This document shows, piece after piece, positions 21,291 to 32,422 of a stretch of 64,000 nt of DNA. A program made the translations under genes and the position numbers. How positions within the stretch are numbered: position 1 is the stretch's first letter; every line of letters begins with the position of its first letter. Source of the DNA: Microbotryomycetes sp. JL201 (taxonomy: Eukaryota; Basidiomycota; Microbotryomycetes); NCBI GenBank assembly GCA_033819885.1, contig JAQYUZ010000022.1, positions 1-64,000 of the forward strand, written 5' to 3'. The notes under the pieces are model-generated. The model was not told the origin of the DNA. It worked only from the letters and a program-made list of their open reading frames with translations, and made no database searches.

Positions 21291-23220
21291 ATGACATCCA
21301 TGGCCTCATTCGAGACTCTTGCCGGCCCGCAGTCGGCAGCAGACGACTTTAAAGAACTGGCAGCCGACAGCCAGGACTACAATGCCGACGCCACAGAATT
21401 TCCCAAACTCAGCACGGCACGCAAGCTCATATTGACACTGAGCATGACCATGGCCATGATGCTGAACGTACGTGTTTTGCCTTGCATTTCTGCCATCTCA
21501 TTTCGCTTGCGCGCTCACTTGTATTCACCAAACTTGAACAGATTATTCAAGTACAGGGCGTGACTCTCGCACTCGAACGGATAGGTCAAGATCTAGATCT
21601 GCTCATTGTCAACTACCAGTGGTCCGTTTGTCTTTCTTGAGCTTGCTGCCGTCGCTCACCCACAAGTCTTAACAGGCTCACGAGTGCGTATGCGCTCGCG
21701 TTCGGCTGCGTCTTGCTTCTCTTCGGACGTTTGGCAGACATATACGGCCACAGGCTCGTCTTTCTCCTGTCAATGGCCTGGTTCTCGGTTTGGAGCATCG
21801 CCGGCGGGTTTGCACCCAACGAAGTATCGATTGATATCTTCAGGGCCATGCAAGGCATCGGCATGGGCGCCGCCATCCCTTCAGCCCTTGGCATTCTCGG
21901 CACGTCCTTTGCGCCAGGCCAAGCCAAATCCTGGGCGTTTGCAACCTTTTCTGCCGGAGCGCCTCTTGGCGGCTCGCTCGGATCGGTCCTCGGCGGCTTC
22001 CTGACACAGTATGCAACTTGGCGCGCGTTCTTTTGGGTGTCGAGCGGCATCGGCGCGCTTGTAGGTACCCTCGCATACTTTTGCGTGCCCCGAAACGGAC
22101 CGAGAGATCCAACTCTTACGATCGACTGGATCGGAGCGCTGCTTGTCACGGCAGGCTTGACACTGCTCACGTTTGCCTTGGCCGACGGACCTGGTCAAAA
22201 GCAAGGGGTAAGTGGTTCTGTACAGCACCACAGAAGGGAGCTCATCGGACGCAACACAGTTCAAAACACCCTACATCCCTCCGTTCATCATTGTTGGCGT
22301 CGGCTTGCTCGTCGCATTCTGGTTTTGGGAGCGTCACCTCGAATTGTGCGTCGAACGCGGCTCCAACACACGCTCTTGTGCTGATTCGAAGTCGGGGACC
22401 AGGAAAACCACTCGCCAGCCGCTGATGCAAACACGTCTCTGGTTCAAGGGCCGCTTTGCAATCGTCCAGCTGATCGCCGCCCTCGGCTGGTGTTCGTTCT
22501 CAAGCTTTATGCTGTTGGCGTCGCTGTATTTTCAGGACCTAATGCGGCTGCCGCCTATTCTGGCCACTGTCAGATTTTTACCTGCTCCCGTCACTGGAAT
22601 TTTCCTCAACGCCATCGTTGGCCTTGTCGCTGCCATCGTACCTGCCAACTACCTTATCTCGATCGGCTGTCTCGGCACGGGCTTGGCGTCAATGCTTTTT
22701 GCCCTTCAAAGCGAGTTTGATCCATATTGGCAATGGCAGTTTCCGGCCATGATCTTGTCAGTGGCGACATCCGCCCTTTCTTTTCTGCCCAGACGAGTGC
22801 AAGCATTGACGCAATTTTCTTCTTGCCTGGTCTTGCAGGAGTGTTGTAGGGGCAGACCTGATTTTTTGTACAGGCATTCTGTACGTTTCAAAGGTTGCCG
22901 GTCCGTCTCAACAAGCTCTTGCTGGAGGTTTGTTCAATTGTTCGACGCAAATAGGCACAAGCATTGGGTTGGCAATCAACACGATCGTTCAATCAAAAGT
23001 AACACGTCATTGGGTCGAGAAATTGACCGGACAAGAGTACGATCCAAACAAAATTGCAGGGCACGAACCTACCAACAGAGGTCTAGTCGCGGCGTTTTGG
23101 GGTTGCGCGGCGTTTGCGTTCTTGGGGTTCGTGTTGAGTGTCACGAGTTTGTGGGGGATCGGGTGTGTCGGGGACAAAAAAGTCAAGCTCAAGCGACCGG
23201 ACGGCCAGCACGCGGCATGA
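21291..23220 (+). CDS. MFS transporter, DHA2-like 14-helix drug:H+ antiporter type
   Basis: Likely plasma-membrane exporter. Five exons (21291–21467, 21542–21621, 21676–22207, 22260–22798 and 22839–23220) give 569 residues. Diagnostic parts: IIQVQGVTLALERIGQDLDL in helix 1, NYQWLTSAYALAFGCVLLLF with GRLADIYGHR (motif A loop), FRAMQGIGMGAAIPSALGIL (motif B/C region), SAGAPLGGSLGSVLGGFLTQ, and a last helix FLGFVLSVTSLWGIG. About 14 hydrophobic segments can be counted. The fourth intron is only 40 nt and starts with GC (22799, GCAAGC); it is the only join found that links the two coding frames in phase. The polar N-terminus is about 55 residues long. The GTG at 21261 was rejected in favour of ATG 21291. 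Confidence 0.88.
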
Positions 23221-24643
23221 GTGTGATAGCGGACGGAGCGGCGCATTATAGATGTTGTATACATAGCAGCTCAGAAATGCATCAACTAGCAAGACTTGCC
23301 TTCCCTTTTTTCCAGATCGGAAACCGAGTTTTCAACTTTCCTGTTGCCAGACGCGCTGGCCACTTCCCTCTACGACTCTGTAAGCTGTCCTCACAAAACA
23401 TCATTGCGTCAATCAGACACTGAACTCGTGAAAAACAGCTCAAGTCAAACAGACGCCGGGATTGGCCATTGATCCTTCAATCTGCTTTCGTCAAAAATCT
23501 CGACAACGCGAGATAGAGCCTTGCAACGGCGATACCGAACATTGAACGTTCACTCGGCTACAACCAAACGGATGCAGACCGCCGAAGCGTTTGCTTCAGC
23601 TTGATCCTCGTATGCGAACATCCACGTCCGGTACAACTCTAGAAACGCTCAAGGCTATGATGGTCAATACGGCGTCGCTGTGTTGGTTGTCGCCCATGTA
23701 TAAGTGCGCTTTTGGGCAATCGCAAGGCGACAGCGGGGTTGCTGTGCAAGTTTGGATTGCATTCGGCATTGTTGGACATGTCGTGTATCAGGCAAGACAC
23801 GAACCATCAGAAGGAGTCATGCAGACTCGCAATTATTGCACCAGGCAACCCTCAACTCCCCAAACTTGCATAACGTCAATATTCCTATCCGAAATCTCGA
23901 AAACACCCACCGGTTCCGTGAACTGAGAGATGTGCTTGTTTCTCGATTGCCAAAAAGCCGAGAAGCCAAGTTGGTACCCGGCAAAGTTGGCTTTGTAGCT
24001 GTCAAGGAGCATCGGAGTGCGGTGCCCGGCCCGCGCGAGGGTGGCGAGTTTGTAGCGGGATATATTTTGAGTCTTCGGGAACGCTTTGTCGACACTCAAG
24101 TTATTCTGAGGTAATAAGACGTCAGGAATCACGAGGGGCATATAAATGCAGCATCACTGTTCCCTCATTGGCGTCATTTGACGGCGCGCCCGCAAAACTA
24201 GACTCCACAGTGACTGCAAAGCAGATTGCACCCGGAATACTATAGAAAACAGCGCTGGAGCGAATCTTCATGAGTATAAGAATGAATTGTCACCAAAGGA
24301 CCAACTGAGATAGAAAATCCTCTTCGGCCCGCGCTCTCAGGAGTCACAATTCTCGCAGCGTGCGGTGCCAAGGCAATCTTACTCTTCAGCTATTTTCTTC
24401 TCATCCTCCTTGGTTGGGAAACATGGTCGCGGAGACGCCGCACGAGCTTGAGGGTCTGTTTCACACCTCCTCAATATGCGAGCTAGAATAGCGTGCACAG
24501 ACAGTCTCAGCGCTGCTGCAAGCGTGGCCACCCAAAGAAAGGCATCAACTACGTCCTGCTCTAAGTCAGCTCATACCAGCAGTCCTGAAAGAGATGTGTG
24601 CCCACGAAAAGCATAGCAAGCGCTTTTTGTTTAATTCGTGCAA
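23221..24643. other. gene-poor, relatively AT-rich stretch
   Basis: About 1.4 kb without a convincing gene. Small open frames (for example around 23.6–23.9 kb on the plus strand) lack splice support and a recognisable domain. Base composition appears more balanced than in the coding neighbours. I see no repeat or terminal structure that identifies a mobile element. Confidence 0.4.
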
Positions 24644-26287
24644 ATGCAACTTGCGCAGTTTTCGAACGCTGATGTCCACCAAGAAGCAACCTCGGCATTC
24701 CTGCACGCTTTGGTTACCGAAGCTCAGGATAACCACATGACCGGTGTAGTCGCTGCTTTGTGGAATGCTTCCCATCCCGGCCATACTGCCACCTTTGCCT
24801 CGATTTGGGCCTCGTACTGCCATGACGTTGGGTCCCTTGACGGCGGCAGCTCGGACCTATACATCTTGGACACCACGGAAGTGGGCCATATGCGCGGCTT
24901 CCTGGGAGCGATCAAGATCCTCGCAAAGAATGCCCCGGCGTCCAACCGCAGCCATATGTCTGATTCTCAGCACCATTGGTTGCACTGGTTGACTAAAGTG
25001 CTGAGGCCTATTGAGCGGACTGTGAGTCTCACATGCTCTGCTCAATGATCGCCACCCATTCCTGAGTTACCTCAGGTGTTTGAAGCGGTCCATCTAGACA
25101 AAAAGGTCTTTCAGACAGCTTTTCTCGATGCCATCTTGCCATTCTTGCGGCGCCTGCCTTTTGACGAGACAACCATGCGTCAGCACATTGACCCCAGGGC
25201 AGTAAAAGATGTCAAATCGTCCATTAGGCACATTGCGTCGAGCCACTCGTGGTCAAACTTGACATTGTTTCACTGTGGCGATATCTTGGACCATTTGATG
25301 CTGGAGTTGCTTGGCTGTCTGCACCATGCCGGCGAACACCCAGCACTGATTTCGCTCGAAGCAATCTTGTGGCATTTTGAATCGGCAAAGATTTTGGCTG
25401 CAAAGGACACGCACGCCAGATATATGCGCCCCAGCATGCTCGATATTGCAGTCGAGCTCAGAAAATATGGACTCTCTATATTGGACTGGGTGAGTGCTCC
25501 TTGTGCTACACGAACAAGCTAAACCAGATTTTCCAGCAACTTGTTTCAGCTTGTAAGCGACGACAACTTGTATGGAATCGACTCTCTCTCCAGCTTGCAG
25601 GATGCTGTCGTACAGAGCTTGCATGGCCAAGCCAAAGAGGCGGCCCGAAAGGTCAATATCGCCGTCCCGCATGGAGCGCCTCATCATGAGAAGGAGGCCG
25701 TCGCCAGAGCTTTGCTTGCTTGCGGTCCACAGCTCCCTTCCACCGAAACTATCCAGGGAGCAGATCAAGTGGAGCAAACGCTCCAAGCGACGCAATGGCT
25801 CCATTTTATTCGGTATCCTTGACACGCGAAGGCGCTCCAAACGCAGGTGCTCGAGCATGCCTTTCTTGCCTGCCGAGGCCACATCTACCAAGTGAGTTTG
25901 TATTACAAAGCCTCGCAAAGTTGTACTCAACGACAGGGTGGTCAGGCCCTTCTCCGCTCCCCAGATCTCCAAGTTGACAAAGATCATTTTGACCAATTCA
26001 AAGCCGCTTTCATTCAAGCTTTGCCAGACAGAGCAATCGCTGTGACAGTCAACGAATTTGTTTCGTACAAAGCAGTAGAAGGCCACTTCAAGCCTCAAAC
26101 CCCGAGCCGCGTTAATCAACAGCGGGAGTACGCTGCAGAGACGCTGCTCAGTGTATGGCGCGCGTACGTCGAGCTGCAGCACGAAACAGAGAGGGCCCAG
26201 CGTCTCGATAGCTATAAAGGTCCTTCGTTGCGATTCCATCCTCAAGCTCGTCGAGCTCACTTTCGTCAAAGGGAATTTTGGGCGTAG
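24644..26287 (+). CDS. unknown multi-exon protein, all-helical composition
   Basis: Exon 1 is 24644–25021 (MQLAQFSNADVHQEATSAFL), exon 2 is 25076–25489, and exon 3 starts at 25550. Exons 1 and 2 are whole-codon blocks joined by good GT–AG introns (GTGAGT donors at 25022 and 25490). Further exons at about 25850–25891 (VLEHAFLACRGHIYQ) and 25939–26287 (GGQALLRSPDLQVDKDHFDQ to QREFWA) carry the end. The junction near 25.8 kb is not resolved. The protein is rich in Leu, Ala and His and looks helical throughout (for example DILDHLMLELLGCLHHAGEH). No signal peptide, membrane segment or known domain is seen. It converges on the NHX gene with 97 bp between stops. A long opposite-strand frame overlaps it but is judged a shadow. 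Confidence 0.6.
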
Positions 26288-26384
26288 ACTTTTGAATTCT
26301 GGAAAAAAATTCAGCTTGTTTGCCCATTGTTCGCACGGACAGCCTTTCGTCTAACGTACGTTCCGATTGCAACAACAAATCTGA

Positions 26385-29300
26385 TCATCTCGGCGAGGTG
26401 CTCCTCGCAAAGCTCCCCCGCTTTGACCCGAGACCGCCACCGCTACCTGAGCTACTGTTCTGTCTTTGATGGGAAGTCTGAGAGCCAGGTGCAGCAAAGC
26501 TCGTGACTGGAATGGGCGTTGAAGGTGTTAATGTGCCCAAGTCTGCACCGCTTGGTGAAGTCGATCCGGCTGATGGCGAACTCGACGCTGACTGAGACGA
26601 CAGCGTGGCGAGATTGCCTACTGAGCGCGGTCGGGGCCCGACAGAGCCTGAAGGACCCGGGCTTACAGAAACGGGAGACGGCCCATGTCTTTGAGCAGAC
26701 AAACTGCCGAGGTCTAGCGTCGAAGTAGATGCAGCTCGCGGCGTCAGAGGCGTTTCTGGCGGGCTGTGCGTGACGGCGTGGTCATCGCTTCTGACCAGAG
26801 GCGCGGATACGAGCGAAGAAATTATATCCTGTGAGAGATATCATCAGCAACATGGGTCAGTCGTGTACGAAAATGTGCTAACCGTGAACGAGCCCGTAAA
26901 CTCGGATCGGTTCATGCCACCTCGACCTGCGAGGTACGGACTGTTTGCCTGCGCAGACGACCCACGGTCCCCACCTTCCTCTTCAACTGCAAAACTTTTT
27001 CGCTTTGCTTGCAAGCGCGCTTTTTTGGTCGCTTGTCGTCGGCTGGCCGTCGCGTTTGAAAACACAGGGAGCAGATATCGCTCGTCCAGCACCGTGAACC
27101 ATTGTCCGTCGCGCCACACTCGCATCAAGTCTCCACCAGCTCCACCGCCACTCACAGAGTCTGCGCCGTCCACCCCAACAGGAGGCAAGACATCCGGATC
27201 CGAGTCATCCGACGTGACAGAGTTGTCGCTCGTCGGTGGCCCGCTCGAGCTTGCCGTCGCGCCAGCGACAAATGATGATGTCCGATGAGCATCCTGTGGC
27301 GACAACGCACGGCTGCCTCTTCTAGGTGATTTGTCACTGTATGGCACGTCACCTGCCGAGACGTATGGGTCGAATTTGGCCCTCATCCTGTCGCTCGACG
27401 AAGTATTGTTGACGGGATATGACCTGCGCTTGGAATGCCTCGACTGGCCACCATTCCTGCCCTCCAGGTCCATACCAGCCAAATGGTATCCGTTGATGCC
27501 CCCTTCCTCGTCCGAGCTATCGCCTTCATCGTCTTCGAAACCGGTTCGGATGCCTAGGATCTCGATCATGCGACCGATCGTTCCTCCAAACACGACGACG
27601 GTCAGTACGACAGAGACAAGCACGGTCGTCCGCAACGCGGGCGCGTGTTTGCCCTTCATGCCCTCGGCGAGTGCCACGCCAACAGCTCCTCGCAAGCCAG
27701 CCCAGAATAGCATCATCTACACAGCGCGCCATCGTCAGCACGTGAGCAAACCAAAGACACAGCGTTTCATACTTGATAAGAGTGGGGCAGTTCTTCGCCG
27801 CTTTGGTTTCGACCGTGACTCGGGCCATGATTTCTGTTGCGCGCTCGAAAGATGACGTTGATGAGCTTCGAAATTGGAAAGACCGCCGAGTAGCGCGCGA
27901 CAAGCAATGCAAACTGAGAAATGGCCATGAGCATCGGGCACCTTGTCGATCTCTTCCATACTCACAGCAGTGACCAGAATAAACATTGGCTTGTAAACGA
28001 GCTCGACCTGAGTAAACAAGCTGAGGCCGAGGTAGATGAAAATGAAATTCTCGCTGAGTTGGGCGAGCAGGCCAAACAGGTAACGCGTGGTGCGTTGTGA
28101 CTTGCGGGACATGTTGTGATATGCATAATGCTTAAGCGTCACGCCGCAAAACAAGAGCGAGACGATACCTGCCAATTCACAGACTCAGCGTCTGTACGCC
28201 TCCTGCGATGTCAAACGTACCACTCATCGACAACGCATTCGAGAAGAAGTAACTCGTGTACGCGATCAAAAAGATCAAGCAGCTCTCGATTTCTGTGTAT
28301 CGTCCAAGCTCAGAGTGCTTCAGCATGAGAGAGCATGCGAGGCCAAAGATGACACCAAATGCCATGGCGACGATGAAGGAGACAAGAAAGATGCCGATTC
28401 CGTGAAAGAACGACAGGATGTGGATATGCTCGCCATGGAACTGCGAAAGCGTCCTGCGGCGGGCCGTACGAAATCAGCATGCGGCTGGCTATGTATGCCG
28501 GCGGACGTACTCAAACATGACAATCGATACTGCATCATTGAGGATGCTTTCGCCAAAGATGACGGTGTACAATTTGGGATCGACTCCCAGCGAGTCGAAA
28601 ATTGCCAAGATTGTGACGGGGTCGGTGGCAGACAGCGTCGAGCCAAAGAGCAAGCACTCTATGATGGTAAGGGACAAGCCCTCGAGTCCGAGCAAGCTCC
28701 ACAAATAGACAATCACGCTGCGAACGATTTGATGAGTCGCCGGTTCCCCACGACAGCTCCGAACTCGACTGACCCCAATACGACGGCCGAGATGAACGTT
28801 CCCGCAAAGGCGAAGGTGAGAATGACGGCGAAGCTGCGAAAGAATTGTTCTTGCTTGAGGGCGTAACCCGAGTTGAGAATGATGGGCGGCAGCAACACGT
28901 TGAGCAAGATTGTGGATTTGAACGAGATCATGTCCTGGACGACTTGGCCAGGCGAGAGCCGAACAAGCAACCCGACAAACATGCCTGAAGTCCCACGTCT
29001 GTCAATTGCTTACTCTGGGAACATGCCGATGAGCCGACTTGCCCGCGAACAAGGCAACGATCGTCTCGTGTATGCTCCGGATGCGCCTGACTTTTAGGTA
29101 GTACGACACCCAGAACGACAAAATCAGAAGCAGCAGGACCTTGGAATGCACATGTCAGCTGGAATGCCGAGCATGCGAGGCGGGAGCGTTCGTGCCACCG
29201 ATACGCGCCAGCCGTCGACTGATGGCGCCGGGCATGATATCATGGCACCGCGAGCGAGCGGTTGATAAGCTTACGAGAAGCAGTGCACGCGACTCCCACA

Positions 29301-29400
29301 GCTCTTCCTGCACGCCAGGCTCGAGCGTCGGCGCAGAATCTCCTGCGCCAATGTCGGGCGAAGGCATCTGCGGGATGCCGCCGCCATTCGGGCTCGACAT
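26385..29400 (-). CDS. NHX1: Na+(K+)/H+ exchanger, NHX/CPA1 family
   Basis: Monovalent cation/proton antiporter, probably of endosome/prevacuole or plasma membrane. Nine exons in consistent phase give 835 residues: 29400–29275, 29139–29043, 28984–28774, 28717–28507, 28440–28200, 28168–27966, 27913–27773, 27716–26883 and 26828–26385. Conserved helices are present: [40 protein letters not shown] with the ion-site Asp, [19 protein letters not shown] with the paired Asn-Asp, and [20 protein letters not shown]. The hydrophilic C-terminal tail is about 370 residues, Ser/Pro-rich and longer than in yeast Nhx1, suggesting added regulation. Two introns start with GC (29042, GCAAGT; 28199, GCGTAC), the latter only 31 nt long. 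It is divergent from the SLC45-like transporter (161 bp between starts). Confidence 0.9.
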
Positions 29401-29560
29401 GGGTCACAAGCGTTGCGACGAGCTCAACGTGGTAGTGACGAGCAAGCGAGCGGGCGGGCAAGTTGTGCGAGGAGCACAAGAACCGATTCCGCAGCCGCGC
29501 CGCTCCACCTGCTGCCACACGACCCATGGGACCGTAATTCGCCGCGCTACAGGCAGCAGG

Positions 29561-32344
29561 ATGACCCGTTGGCCTCTGAAATCCTCTGTTGGGAACTCGA
29601 CGGACCGTCGTCTTGCGTCCGAACACGGCGCGAGCCGCGTCGATCCGCCTGCAACGTACGAGTCATTTGCAGACATGGTAGGAGCAAGCGGCCAGCCGGG
29701 CAGCACTCATACGAGCCACACCAAGCAGCCCTCCTCGCCAGCGTCGCCTGCGTGGCCATCGTCCCCCATCCTCGGACATGCGCAACGCGATGACGACATG
29801 CACCAAAGTGAGGCGACGATGCAGCGTGATCGAGACGCAGCCGGCTGGTTAGGTCGATTGATACGCTGGACACGTCGCCCTCAAGCTGGCAGCGACGACG
29901 ACAATGACCAGGATCGAGACCTCTCGTCTTTGAGCCTGATGGCGCTAACTGTAGGCTTGGCCGGCGCCCAACTCACGTGGACAATAGAAATGGCGTCAGT
30001 CTTGTTGGCTGCTCACGGCGAAAGAGCTCTCGGCTGATGCGCTCAAATGCAGCTTTGGCACGCCCTACCTTCTGAGCTTGGGCCTGTCCAAGACAGGCAC
30101 CTCGCTTGTGTGGCTTGCAGGGCCGCTATCCGGACTGCTCGTGCAGCCATTGATTGGTACGCCCGCCTGATGTTTATTCGGCAAGCTTTCTCAAGCTCAA
30201 ATGCTTGCCATGCAGGTGCCATCTCTGATTCATCGCAGTCGCGGTACCGTCGGCGCGCTTTCATTGCAGGCTCGGCGTCCATTGTGATCCTCTCAACCCT
30301 CTTGGTTGCATACGCTCGAGAAATCGGGGGCCTGCTGGCCTCTTGGTCTGGACTCGGAGATTGGGACCCAGAGCAGGACGATGCCCTCAAGCGCTGGGCC
30401 ATTGTCGTCGGCGTGTCTGGATTCTACGTCCTCGACTTTTCGCTCAACGGCCTGCAAGCGACGCTCAGAGTGAGGGACGAATCTTGCCGCACAGCGAAAC
30501 TCACTTACACTGCTACTCGGTGTAGGCCCTCATTCTCGACAGGTCGCCAGGTCATCAGCAGCCAGTAGCGAATGCCTGGCACGGCAGAATGACCCATATG
30601 GGAAACATATTTGGCTACTTGGCAGGTTACATTGACCTCGGACACTGGTCAGGCATAAAATGGGTAGGCGGTGGCCAGTTTCGCAAGCTAGCAGTCTTGT
30701 CTTGCTTTGTGATGGTAATCTGTGTCACAATCACGTGCTGGACCCAACCAGAAAAAGAATTTATCGACTCGCCAAACGGAGTCGGCGTCAAATGGACTCG
30801 AGCCTGGTCAAACATCAAGCACACAATCAGACACCTGCCGAAACCCGTCAGGCAGGTCTGTTTTGGTGAGATATTTACCAGGAATCTTCGACTGGCTCTA
30901 ACCATACCGGATGCAGTCCAATTTTGCGCTTGGACGGCATGGTTTCCCTTTTTGTTTTACAGGTGGGCCGACTCTGTATGCGACGTGAAATTGGTTGATT
31001 GATTCTTTGATGGCTGCAGCACGTCGTACGTCACCGAGGTCTTGTACTCGACTATCCCACGACGGCAAGAGCTTCCGTCTGCAGATACGGCAACGCGAGC
31101 AGGGTCACGCGCATTACTTCTCTACGCGATCGTCGCCTTGTGCTCCGGCGCCTTTCTGCCTTGGCTCACAACGCTAGGCGAGTCGACGTTCTTCAACGCC
31201 CACTGTTCACGCACGTCCAAGAAAGGCCGTCTTGTCAGAAGAACTTTGACCCTGTTTACGCCGCGCAACTTTTGGTCAATGGGTTTGCTGCTGTATTTCA
31301 TCGGCATGTGCGTGACATTTGCGGTCAAGACAGTCGCGGGGGCCACGGCAGTCATTGCTTTTCTTGGCGTTCCTTGGGCCATTAACTGTTGGGCAAGTCG
31401 ATCCGACCCTGTGCTTCGCCGCTCGAGACTTACTTTTTTTTTGAATGATCAAGGTACCTTTTGCCCTCGTGATGGAGTGTGTTCGAGATCTGGCGGCCGA
31501 GGACGACGATATCGTCACCGACAACTACTTGCCGTCATCACCGAGCACGCCAGCGCGCTCCGATGCGCTCCCAAGCTCGCTCAAAACTTATAATCCCACG
31601 TCACGACCTTTCAGGAGCTCCATACGGCAACAACCCAGCTTGTCTGGGACGCCAACTGGTACGACGACACCGACGCGCGGAAACGGCTCAGCTCGAGCAG
31701 CCGCAAACAGGGCATTGACTGAATGCTCGCCCTTGATCTCTAGCCGCGATCCGGGCCGAAACCAAACTTCAGCACGACACAAACCGGCCTCGCTACCGTT
31801 TTCGAACGATGTGCCGCGAAACTCTGCCGAAACGCCGCCCAGTCGGAAACGCCAAGCGTCAACAAGTTCGACTGGTGCGACCCATCAGAACAAGACTGGC
31901 GCTACAATCTTGGGCATACACAACCTTTCGATTGTCGCGCCCCAATTTTTGGTTGCACTCGTTGCTGCTCTTATTTTCAAACTTCTCGATGGGGCTCCGA
32001 AACAGTTGCCCTCGAACGAACATGTCAGGCAAGCGCTCGCTGTCGTTGTTACTCTTGCCACAGGTGACGACGGCGAGCCGACTGGCGACGAAGATGCTCG
32101 CAATCAATTAAGAGGCAAGAATGACGTCGTTTGGGTTTTGAGGTTTGGCGGACTCGTCAGTCTGGTAGGAGTTTGGGTGTCGAGGTTCCTCGTCGAGACG
32201 TCAAGTGAGCGGATGTACAAAGCTCAGGTACTCAGTTGGTACGATGGTATCGACGAAGAAGATAGCGGGGACAGCGAGTCAGGCATTGAGGAGCAGACAG
32301 CACTCCTCATCAATGGAAGCAAGCAGAGCTCAGTGCGAGTGTAA
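29561..32344 (+). CDS. SLC45/GPH-family sugar (sucrose/maltose-type):H+ symporter
   Basis: Membrane carrier related to plant sucrose transporters and fission-yeast Sut1; the substrate is unproven. Seven exons in phase (29561–29994, 30053–30156, 30216–30469, 30526–30865, 30917–30962, 31020–31392 and 31454–32344) give 813 residues. Motifs: LTVGLAGAQLTWTIEMAFGT in helix 1, LVWLAGPLSGLLVQPLIGAI followed by SDSSQSRYRRRAFI (the family's GP..G...QP..G..SD....GRRRP box), NAWHGRMTHMGNIFGYLAGY, and QFCAWTAWFPFLFY with STSYVTEVLY. A polar Ser/Thr-rich loop of about 140 residues lies before the last helices. Intron 6 has a GC donor (31393, TTGG|GCAAGT). Exon 5 is 46 nt. The start is the ATG nearest the first helix that leaves an ordinary promoter; two later in-frame Mets are alternatives. 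Confidence 0.87.
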
Positions 32345-32422
32345 AAACATATTTTTTCGTGCTGTCTTGATTATAGATTGTTTTGCCCGTCAATGTTCTT
32401 TGGTTACAACAGCATTCTTTTG

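Noticed and set aside
25253-26269. 338-codon open frame on the minus strand
   Set aside because: It is fully antisense to a plus-strand gene with good splice sites and better amino-acid composition, and it shows no domain. Judged a shadow frame.
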